Source: Henricia sp. BOLD:AAB3569 (lineage: Eukaryota; Echinodermata; Asteroidea; Spinulosida; Echinasteridae). Taken from it: 64,000 bases of DNA. Location of the stretch: NCBI GenBank assembly GCA_037783545.1, contig JBBELK010000461.1, positions 682,001 to 746,000 of the forward strand, written 5' to 3'. A program made the position numbers and the translations under genes. The notes under the pieces are model-generated. The model saw only the letters and a program-made list of their open reading frames with translations. It ran no database searches and was not told the DNA's origin. Of the stretch, positions 20,460-32,400 are shown in pieces; the stretch's first letter is position 1; each line of letters opens with the position of its first letter.

Positions 20460-23400
20460 GTAAATTGTATTATCAAAGGGGGTTATTAAGAATGTGAATT
20501 TGAAGGGAATTTATGAGCAGCACGAGCGGTTTTATCAACAAAATGGCCGCCAACATGGCCAAGCGGCCATTTTGCATAGGGCACCTAATGCAAAAAATGA
20601 GCTCGCTCCCAGTTCCCTTCCCCATCACATTGTCCCCTCCCCTATCAATGTCTGTGCCCCCATCACGTTTTCCCTATCATCAGGAAGTGTCATTCATTGC
20701 ATAAATAAATCTCAATTTCATTTTCTATTCCTTAGAAATGTTACTTTTGCCCATGAAGATAGGAATTTAACAGTTTGTTGTGGTCTCATTTTTACTCCAT
20801 TTTTTCCTCTTGAGCAGCATCGACGATTCCAAGATTTTGTGTACAATGTACGACTAACTAATTTTTAAACAAAATTAAAACATCCCAGATATGGATGTTT
20901 GAAAATCATACACCTCAGCTCAGGCTCAGGCGACAGACAAAAAACTGAATATAAGTTAGTCGCACGAATGTGGTCACGTGACGACCGATTGTCACGTTCC
21001 TAATGATCCATTTGGTTTCTGGCCGGCCGCTTTGCGTGCAATCGTATGCAATATTTTTTCCGTGATTTTTTCTCTAAAACTAATCCTTTGCGACAGAAAT
21101 GTATGTAAGTATTCATATTCTAAAATCATCCAAGCTATCGATTCCAATAATTATTTTCGTCAAATTCCAGTTGTGACATAAACTAAAAAAATACAATTGT
21201 TTTCTTCTTCTTTTGGCCACAGAATCCTGCAGGAGGTGATTCAGCTGGAGAGCCAGCATTGAAGAAAGTTAAGATGGAGAGCGGGGTCATCGTACCTGAA
21301 GGTAGGGTGCAGTGAACCAGTTGGGGGTTTCTTGGGAGCTCAACTTGCACATTGTCACCTCACGGATGCATACCAACCGACTAATCAAAGACAAAGTGAA
21401 TAGATTGCATAAACAATGGCTCAACACTAAAAATCACTGAGGCTGTACTTTGGAAGTACATGTAGATGGTTTAGCGACAGCTCAATATTTAGAGCCAATT
21501 TATTGCAAACCATGTCGCACTTTGGCTCACCACTAAAGCTTGGAGGTGACTAGTCAGTCAGCTTTCCTTTCATACAGTGGATTGTTGTCATTTTGCCTCC
21601 AAATTAGAATCACACCCACAAATTTCAAGCTGGTTGTGTCCTGTAGTGGTTTTAGATATTCTCGATTAGAAAACAAATAAAAGGCACAACTTACATTGCC
21701 GTTTGTCAATCAAAAACGTATATTTCCGACACTCTTTCACGAATAAATATCTCCTTACGATGTTGCCATGCTGCTATGAGGTTGGCTTGGGCGCGCTCCA
21801 GCATTTTCGGAGTCGACTCCGCGTATCCGATTCCAAAAAAGAATCCCAATTCCATTCGAAATCGATTCCATTTTTCGTATGAAAACATACGTGTACATTG
21901 CGATTTCTTATTGTGTCAAGGACAACCCATTCTAATCGATTCCAGTGTGGAGTCGCCCAAGCTAGCGTAGAATGGAGCCCAAAGCTCAACGTGGTTTTTC
22001 TTTTGAACGTACAGTTGGTGTGACTCTACGGAGGCCCAAGGAGAACGTCCGGGAGGCCCATGGTGGCGCTCTCATGTCACGCGCATTTATACAGCGCGGC
22101 ACGTAACCGTTTAGTTTCGTTAGACGTTCTCTTTGGGCGTCCGTCAATGCACAACTACACGTTAGTAAAAATGATATCTTGATAAGGAGTTGACAACAGA
22201 TTTCTTCGTCGAAGATTGTCGGAAATAGACGTTTTTGATTCAATAACGGCAATGTAAGTAGTGCTTTTTATTTGTCTTCTAATCAAGAATATATAAAACC
22301 ACTACAGGAAACAACTAGCTGGAAATAGTTGGGTGTGATTCTAATTTCGAGGCAAAATGACAACAATCCACTGTATGAAAGTGGTACCTTCTGTCCCTAC
22401 GGGAACCCGTAGGGACAGATCATTCTGTCTAGGAGGTGACCTAAATGTTCCCCTTCCCCCTTTACCGTGGAAAGACTCACATGCGTGACAATGCACCTGC
22501 AGTTGTAAATACTGCTCAAACAGTACACCTTTTTCACAAACAAAAAGTTAAAAAGCAAAATGTAGCCCTCATTTTTCTTAAATTGTTTTTCTACTCTCAG
22601 AAGTTGTTTCACTGGTCTAAACTTTTATAGCTGCTCTTAACTAAATAAATGAAAAATGACCATGCAGACAATTGGAGCTGCACCCTTGTTGGTATGCATC
22701 TTACCAAAACTTAAGGCTACTCATTTTAAATTGTTTGTGACTGTGCAGGTTTTGCTCCTAGAAATCCCCAAATTGTGTTGTAAATTCTTGTCAAATATGT
22801 ACTGTAACTATCCTCTTAGGTGTAAAACTGTAGGTAGTCGGGTAAACTCATTCCACGCATAAATGATGTTAGCTCATAAAGTGACCTTATTTAGGAATGT
22901 ATTTTTTACTAACTAAAACCTAACTGTAATATTTTTCTTCTTTTGTTCTTTTTGTCCGTATTCTGAGTTTAATTTTTACAGAGAGCTACTGTGCAGCGAG
23001 TTTTATTCCCCCATTCCAGCTCAGCATGATGCAAGGCTGATCTCACATAGTAATCCGGTATCTGTCATAATTGACTGCATCGGACTTTGTTAGGAAATAC
23101 TAAGACACAACTTGTTTGTAAACACAAACTGCGAATGATATCTTTACTGTCGGCACTGAAAGTAGGTTTTGCATATGGTATAGTGGTTGCTCAAGCCTTC
23201 AACACCACAAAAACAGTGATTAAAAAATGTATCAGTTTTGTTTCAAAAGTTTGCTGTGACCTGTCTGAACAGTATGTGCAAATCAAAAATGAAATAAAGC
23301 ACAAATTAAGGCCAAGATAATTGGCCTAGAAGACGAACCATGGCCTTTACGGCAGTTGTAAATTTTCAGCTTTTAAAATTTACCAAGGAATTGGCCTTCA

Positions 23401-26400
23401 ACGAATAAGTTTTTGACATTTTTGCACCTGTTCACATTTCAACCACTGTTGTCAAATTTGAAAAAGCTCAAGCGAGATTACAAACATTTTCCTGGCATTT
23501 CCATTGTGGGAAGAAATATCATTTTTCGTCTGGGTGTGTGGATGTGGGAGTGTTCCCCTTTTTAGGGGAAAACGTGGTTTTGTACTTTTCCTTTTTCAGA
23601 GACCGCTAAACGTCGAGCTTTGCTGCCGTGACACCCATAGGATGTGTTTACATCGGTTTGTTCAGTGTGCTGTCACTGGGCTTATTTTGGCTAAAAAAGA
23701 ACAAAAAGACCTTTCATAGAAACGGGATATTAAAGGCAAATTGTATCATTGCAGTGACCCCAAATTTTACTTGAAATGAAAATTTTTAAATCGTTGGTGA
23801 TAATAATAAACCATGTTTTTCTGTCCAAAATAGTATTTTTCTGTAGAAAAGTGATGTTTTAAAAAATGAGTGTGCGCAACATATGTTTAGCATTTACAAA
23901 AACCTGCATAAATTTTAAAGGTTTTCTTAACATTTTTATCTGCTAATGATATAATGTGACTTTAATGACTCGCATCAAAGTGCATGAATTATGATATAAT
24001 TCCACACTGTTTTAAAGTCCACAATGTTGGGAAGGAACTGCATGTGTTTCAATTTTTAAAAATCATTTTATAAAATAATAACTTTATGAAGCAAAGTATG
24101 CTTGTACATTAAATAGGTTCCCCTGCCCCCCTCACCCCCGCCCCCACAATAATATAATTACGGGGTTTAAAGGAGTGTGACCAGATCACTTTTTTTTACC
24201 CATAACTCCCCGGGACTTACCTTATGGGTCATGAGATTTTTATATCATAACATCCGTTATATTTTTCTGATTACGAAACTGAAACTCCCGCGCTTCTAGG
24301 CCGCATATTTCCGAGGATATCGTCGAAAATCCACCGATTATTTGTAAACTAATTTTCCAGTATCAATGTTTATCCACTGAAAGCCGACTCGATAGTTTTG
24401 TTCAATTTTTTACTGGAAATCGCGAATGTTTTCGGGTTTTTGGGACATGGGAGGTGTGTATGGGAGTTACTTGATAATATTGGTAAGTTACATCGAAAAC
24501 TATTTTCCAGAAACTCTGGTCATGCTCCTTTAAGATGATATTGGCTCATTGTTTCAACAATCACCTAGGATGACTTGGCCCCTTCTCTTTACCATTTATC
24601 TTCATTTTTTTCCCCTACATCCATGTTTTTTATTTGTTTTGCAGTTGTGGTAGCCTTGCCGAGTCAGTGTATGAGTACAGCAGTGGGACATGGGACAGCG
24701 CATCGTCTCTAATTTTTTGTTCCTTTTCCTCTTGCAGGTTACCATGGTTACAAATAAAAATATTTAGCAATCTTGGACATCAGTCGTTTCAAAAGGCTTG
24801 TATTTTTTAACTTTCTTCAAGTGGGCTATAAGATCAGACATTCTTCTCAGGCCTTCTCTCCTTATTTGACGTGCATACTGCATTCACAATTAATTACCTT
24901 TTTATAAAATAAAAAATTAACTTTTGGACGACTTAATTTTCACAGCCATATAACACTTTCATACAAAAGAATTTTCTCTTTTGGGGGAAAAAAATTAAAA
25001 TCCATCTATTTTAGATGAAAAAATTTGTCATTCAATACCAACAAAAAATCTATATTCAATTTACAATATACTTTGACTGAAAGATCGCGGAGGCTGAGAT
25101 ATATTTTATTGGGCAGTCATGTGTATGAGTACTTCTTGTGGCAAGGCTAACTGCACCAGCCTCCATAAGAGCCACTGAGGCAGGGTGTGCCACTCTTGCC
25201 TGAAGTGCTTTTCTAAGCTCCTGCACTTTTAGAGCCGTTTTTGAGATGTGTGGCTAGAGGTCAGCCCATCCCGCACAGGTTTAATCATGTTGAAAACCCA
25301 ACAGAATCATTTTGCTCAAACAGGTCCTCTCTGAACTGGAGAAAGTCACTGAAATAGAACAGGTTTTGAAAGCATTTCCAAAGTAATTGGTCATTCAGAC
25401 TTGTCATCCACACGTTCACTGTATTCAACAAACCTTTAAGAAAATTGTGTTTGGTTTTTGTAACCGTATAATTAAGCATAAGACCACCTTTCAACCAATC
25501 ATGATATCACTCTTAGAGTATGTAAAATATTGTGTGGTAAAATGTATAATGAGATGATTTGGTGTAACGCGGCGTTCTTTTCTTGTCTTTTTTGTTTTCC
25601 TTTGTCTTTGTGCATTCATGAGATCTTGCCAGAGACTTGGACCGCCGTCTGAACCAACAGAGAATGGCAATGAGCTCAGCCTAATGAAGATAATCAGCTT
25701 TCCCCCAGACTTAGTTTTTATTGCTCCCCCCTCCCCTCCCCTCCCCTCGCCCACCCATCACTACCCCCAAGCAGTTTTCCCTCGTATTTTAACTTTTCCC
25801 ATTATGAAAAGAATGGTTGTCTCTAATTTAGCCTCATGATTTTAGCAGAATACTACAAGCTCTTTGAAAATTCGAACAAAGTTGCCGTTCATTGTTTGTA
25901 GTAATTGCTGTTCAAAGTGCACAGCTGAAGATTGATGTTTTTTCTGTAAATCTCCTGAAAGCTGGGATCATACCTGCCCCATGTCCAGCAAAATTCTGAG
26001 CACCGAGAAACACAAACGTCAGTTATATGAACTGAAATCCACAAGTAAATTTTCTCAAAAACTTGCTTTTCTGAACTGCAACATTATGATCTCATAGTCA
26101 GTTTTTGAAAGATTTTCATCAGATTTTGTAAAGCATAATACGTATGTACATTGAGCTGCATTCTTGAAAAGTTTTGTAAATTTTTAAGCATGTAAATGTT
26201 GACACTGCAATGTATAAGGTATAAAATTGTTACTCATAGTTCACCAAATACGGTTATCTAAATTACTTAATGAAGGAGTGTGTGCAGTGTGATAGACGTT
26301 GGATCCATAAACTATGCTCTAGGAATAAACTAAGTAGGCTTTTATTATCAGATAGAAGTTGGATGTGAAAGGTCTGTTTAGTCATATATGGTTCAGAAAG

Positions 26401-29400
26401 ACAGAAATGCAAATTACCGGTATATTCCGCCCAAAAGATTGAATGATTGCACAGGCCTTTCTTTTTCAATACAATACAATACCGGTATAAATGCCCCCAA
26501 TTACGGCCCCAACCATGCCCCCGCAAACTAACTGTACCATTTTTCTTTCCTTCTTTTTTTCTTTTCCCCTTTTTTTCTCTCTCTGCATTTTGTGTATTAA
26601 GATATTACGCAGCCCACACTCACACACATACAGCCCTGCTTCCATGTACACACTGTAGTTTACTGCCTGGCCTAGTGAGGCTAGAGATCGCCATGGCGTT
26701 TGTCGCCTTGGCTACAACGCGACTGTGGTAAACAGCCTTATAGTAGTAGTTTGTTACTGATTGTTTCCTGGTGACTTCATCTACAGTATGCAGTACACAA
26801 ACGACTTTGTGCAAATGATACATGTCTTTCAGGTTTGCAATAAGTGACAGAAATTTGTTGACCCCGATTGAGCAAAATCCCTGTAGACAGCACTTCAAAT
26901 TCGGATTCTGGCTGACTGATTTTTCAGAACGGGATGTAATCCAAACATGCCAAAAGTAGTCCCAGTGCTCGATTAAAAAAAAAACCCAAAACACAAAAGG
27001 TTTTTGAGTTCCACGGAATACCAATGGTTTATCAATCACCGAGTTTTAGCAGCAGTTTATTCATGAAATGGAACTTTCATGTACTGCAGATTGACTTGTC
27101 CTGATTGATAGAACATTGTTTAAACAAACTGGGGGAAATACTTTTATGTCACTTAAAACATGATAGACATGTATTTAATGCCTCACAACTATTTGGAGCA
27201 ACATAAAGCCATGATTTGGATGAGTTGCCTCAGGAAATCACAGGGAACTACTGGGGTGCAACTTGGCTGGGGTAATTGTGATGTTCTGAGGTGGCTAAAT
27301 AATTTGTCATCCAAAGTCGGGTGTCTTTGTATTTTAAAAATGACATTTTGTAGGATTAATCAAATTGAGAAAGTGGAAACTTGTTCAAAGATTTCTGCAC
27401 TTGTAAACTGTTGCGGAATAGTCTGTCTCGACTACAAAAAAACCTGAAAGGAACATTTCCTACCATATTGAGTGTTCCCAATAGGCTAAAGTACATGTAC
27501 TTAACTGTATTATCTGCAGGCATTCAAGTTTTAAAAATCCTGAATATATTATTTAAATTCTGAAACGTTTGTATATCTCTTCCTTATTATGTTTGTAACA
27601 CCCCTTGTTCTCTTCTCACCACCTTGATCTCGGCAGTGACTCGCAGTCCCTCCCCCATGCTCATCATGGCAGAGCAGATGGGCCCAGTCTTGGCCGGTCC
27701 AGGAGCTAAGAAGGATCTCTCCATGATTGGAGGATTGCCCAAACTGACTCCCGATCAGCAAGAGGCATTGAACAGGGCTAGGAAGTATGCTATGGAGCAG
27801 AATATAAAGAGTGTGTTGGTTAAGCAGACGTTGGCTCATCAACAACAGGTGTGTGGAGGGTTTCAATCTATCCACTGCCCCCCTTGAACTTGCACCCCCT
27901 CCCCCCTCCTCTCTCACGGTGTACCCTGTTGCTTGAGCGTGTTGGTTAAGCAGACATTGTATTGGCTCATCAGCAACAGGTGTGTCGAGGGTTTAAGTAT
28001 ACCCCCTTCCCCTCCCTCACTCTCCCTTCCTCCCTCCATCCCTCGCAGTGTACATGGGTCATTTGGCATCCTATAAACAGTAATTCCACAATGCTTGAGT
28101 GTGTTGGTCAAGCAGACATTGGCTCACCAATAACAGGTGTGTCAAGGGTTTGTCATTCGATTACAAATGGAGATAACGCCGTTTGTAACAATTTTGCCAA
28201 TCCTGCAATTTAAGTTTTAAAAAATCCTTTTGTCTTTTGTTGTACAGCAAATGAGCAACCTACAGATGGCTGCCCAGCGCCAGCGAGCGATCGCGTTAAT
28301 GTGTCGCGTCTACGTTGGTTCCATCAGCTTCGAGCTCCGCGAGGACACAGTGCGACAAGCTTTCCTTCCCTTTGGACCAATCAAGAGTATCAATATGTCT
28401 TGGGATCCAATCACAATGAAGCATAAAGGTTTCGCATTTGTTGAGTATGATCTCCCTGAAGCGGCCCAGCTAGGGTTGGATCAGATGAATGGAGTTATGA
28501 TCGGAGGACGGAATATCAAGGTATGCGGATAGTCCCTCGAACAAAGGATAATGTCTATTGTTCAAGGGAATCTGTTCAAACGACTAGTCCCTCGAACAAT
28601 GGGTATTATCTGCTGTTTAAGGGATTCTGATTGAACTATATTTTGACAAAAGTCCTTCGAACAATAGATAATGTTGTTGAAAGGAGTCTGGTCCAACTGT
28701 ATGCTTAACTACAGTCCCTTGAACTGCGGGTACTATCTGCTGTTCTAGGTAGTCTGACCCACAGATTTCTATTAACAACAAGATGAGAAACGACTGTTAT
28801 TGAATGGCACATCACTGTAACCGGTTTCAGGCGGTTTGGAACGCGTGTGCGTGTAGTGCGATTTGTGTTCGAACATAACACGCGCGGTCGTCACAAACAT
28901 TGAGAAAGTGCGCATCGGGAGGATTTACGTGTAATTTTTAAGTGCCCAAAAGTATGCAAATGAAGTGCCCAAAACTATGCTAATGAGAAGGCGCGGTTAG
29001 GCGCGTATGGCCTCCGTTTCCTATCTTGTTAATAGATATCTGTGGTCTGACCAAACTAAAGTTAACTACTCATTGTTCAAATTGACAGGTTGGCAGGCCA
29101 AGTAACATGCCTCAGGCCCAGCCTGTCGTAGACCAACTCATGGAGGAGTCTAAACATTACCCCAGGATCTACATAGCCTCAATTCATGGTGATCTGTCAA
29201 CTGATGATATCAAGAGGTAGGTTATTCATTGTATAACTATAGACCAATCCCGTAACTAAGGTCTCCTTCCCTGTATATCTAGGAGACTTCCAGTGCATGG
29301 ACTGTGCGTTTTGTGTTGCTGTTGGAATGAAAAGCGCGCATCTATTGGCATTACATGCACGCGACGCGCCCCCTTCGCGGACGCAATTTTACAAAGAAGC

Positions 29401-32400
29401 GCAACTTGTTCGAAGCGCGTCTTTGTAGGATTGTGTACGCGAAGTGGTCGCATAGCTTGTACGTAATGTATGCGCGTTTTTTGTTATAACACCAACATAT
29501 AATGCACATACCATGCTCTGGAAGCCCCCCAGTTATGGCAGATATACAGGAAAGAAGACCTTAGTTACCGGAATGGTCTATACAGATAATGTACGTGACC
29601 CGCTTTGCAAAAAAGTCAATGTTTAGGCTAGGTCGAGTTTTCGCGACCATGAGAAGAAATCTGCGACAGATCCACATTCATTAAAATACAAAAACACAAT
29701 GAACATTCCTGGCGATAAGACTTTTGAAAATTGCATCATTGAATGTTACTGTTCCTTTGTTGGACTGCCACTATTTCTAAGTGTGCAATATTTTATAATT
29801 AGCTTGTCATTTCCTTTTTTTAATTTCTTCCGACAGTGTCTTTGAAGCATTTGGGACGATTCTAAGCTGTACTTTACCCCTCGACACGGCCACAAATAAA
29901 CACAAGTAAGTCATCTCTTAAGTGGAATCATTGTCGTTTCTTGAAAGTTACATTATTAACATAAGTACGCTTCTGATCTTGGCCCATGTTATTCCAAAAA
30001 CTTAGTCCAGTCAGCCCAGGGTGCTATAGCATCTACTAATCTATTTAATATTGGTTTGATTTTTTGACAGAGGCTATGCCTTATTATAACACCTCGCCCA
30101 CAGATTCTGTATCGTGGTTGGTCGAGAGCGTGTCACGTGACGTTGGCTATTTTTACTATCTTTGTACAAGTGCTCCAAAAAGACTATACCATGCATTCCG
30201 AAAAGTACTATACCCCTAGCAACTCCCGCGCGCGGATCCCGGTCGTGTGTGTGTGGGCGCAACACCTGCGTTACGTGTAACGCGCGCGATCGAACAAAAA
30301 CAACTTCACGCACAGCTAGCAGTTGTACGAACGCGGTGTTGACACTGTAGGAAAGTGAATGCAAACAAAAATTGATGAAACTGATTTCATTTTTATTTAA
30401 GCTTAAATTAAGCAGAATCTGTGGGAGAGGTGTTATAAAACAAATATTGACTGCTTTATCTCGTGGTATAGTAAAACTAGCCTCCCTCGGTGACCCACGG
30501 AGCATTCTATTTTCCCTCGGCTTCGCCTCGGGAAAATAGAATGCTCCGTGGGTCACCTCGGGAGGCTAGTTTTACTATACCACTCGAAGCAGTCAATATT
30601 TGTATACTATGAGTCCATGCAGTCAGCCCAGGATGCCATAGCATCTACGAATCTATTTAATATTGGTTTGACTATTTGACAGAGGCTATGCGTTCATTGA
30701 CTATGAGACCATGCAGTCAGCCCAGGATGCCATAGCGTCTGTGAATCTATTTAATATTGGTTTGACTATTTGACAGAGGCTATGCGTTCATTGACTATGA
30801 GACCATGCAGTCAGCCCAGGATGCCATAGCGTCTATGAATCTATTTAATATTGGTTTGACTATTTGACAGAGGCTATGCGTTCATTGATTATGAGACCAT
30901 GCAGTCAGCCCAGGATGCCATAGCGTCTATGAATCCATTTAATATTGGTTTGACTATTTGACAGAGGCTATGCGTTCATTGACTATGAGACCATGCAGTC
31001 AGCCCAGGATGCCATAGCGTCTATGAATCTATTCGATCTTGGCGGACAGTACCTCAGAGTTGGCCGGGTAAGTTCACTCTTATATATTTCTTGAATCACT
31101 GCCCTATAGAATTTGATATTTTATACACCATACTTCAGAGCTGCCAACCTGCCCGGATTTTGCAACATATTTTCTTGAAAATGACTGATCATGTGACTCC
31201 TGAGTCCTGACACGGATGAAAACCCTCCTGGATTGTCAATTAACAACCTCATTTATGTGTCTGAAGTCAGTAGATCCTACTTTCCATGTGTTTTCTTTAA
31301 AGGCAGCTGCTGTTGCTGCCGTTGGCCGCCGCAGTCCAACTGATTTGAAGTTTATTTCTTCTTTTTCTCTCTCTCTTCCCAAGACCATTACGCCGCCGTT
31401 GGCCAACATACCAACAGCCACAATACAAGGTGGATTACCCCCAGCAGCTGCTGTTGCTGCTGCTGCCGCTACAGCCAAAATTCAGGTAGGCAAATTGTTG
31501 TTTTTTTCTCGCATACCAGGTTTGTAGTCAAATCCATCACAAGTCCAGAGCCAATACAATCACAAGTCCATTATCTTGGTTTAAATTGATTATCTTGTTT
31601 GATTTTGATTCAGTCTTACTTCTGAAGTAAGACTGAATCATTCCAAAATTAGATCTAAAGTTGCCAAACATCCGCCAGCTACTTACATTGAGCGAGTTTA
31701 TTCACGACCATAGTTAACTATATTTCAACTATTTTCAACCGAATGCAGTCTAGTCAACGATGATTAGTCATGTCTGGTCGACCATTTGGAACCAGCCCAC
31801 AGGGCACGGTTGCGCTGGTCACTAGTATCCGTCGCGCATTATAGCTGCAGCGTTTTGCGCAGAACCAAAGGCATTCAGACTTGCACGTAAATGCGCATGT
31901 GTGTTGCCAGAATGACGTTCCACCAGTGGTTGACTCCAGTCGTGAATTGAACTCATTACTGTTCACTTACCATGGGGGTACCGTTGCCCTTGGGCAAGGC
32001 ACTCAACCACACTTGCTCCATCCTTCGGAATGGATGTAAAGCCGTTGGTCCAGTGTGCAATGGTAACGCACTCTAAAGATCCCAGAGCATTCTTTCGTGA
32101 AGAGCAAGAGGATTCCCTGGTGTCTCTGGCTATTTCTAATTCGAATTCTTCATGGGTTTCCTCACGCTTGCGAGTGACAGTGCAATGAGCACTATTGAGG
32201 AATCCTTGGTATGAATACCAGAAAGAAATAATAATAATAATAATTGTTTACTTACTCTCCTAGGCCTTGGATGCCGTAGCAGCACCAGCGGCCGCCGCCG
32301 CTGCAGCAGTCTTGAACCTGGCCCCCACCGCCATCACGTCCCAGTCCCTGCCAGGCGCTGGACTGCTAACAGCTCCCCAGTTAGGTCTCCTCAACATGCC

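Larger units (their letters stand above)
21302..27636 (+). other. PUF60 intron 2 (6.3 kb)
   Basis: No confirmed exon. Holds an 814-bp foldback transposon (21568-22381), a TTAA-flanked MITE (24171-24529), a second copy of the 9955 dispersed repeat (25085-25450) and two phase-compatible exon-like segments with strong pyrimidine tracts (24645 and 25623). Confidence 0.6.
30004..30964 (+). repeat. 94-bp array of PUF60 exon 7 partial copies
   Basis: Starts of copies at 30683, 30777, 30871 and the real exon 30965 are exactly 94 bp apart. Two more degraded pieces are at 30004-30083 and about 30605-30682. Each decoy reads [19 protein letters not shown] then NLFNIGLTI and the TGA of the next tttgacag. 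Confidence 0.9.

Noticed and set aside
26447-27039. Longish ORFs in PUF60 intron 2
   Set aside because: No recognisable domain, low-complexity composition, no splice or start context.
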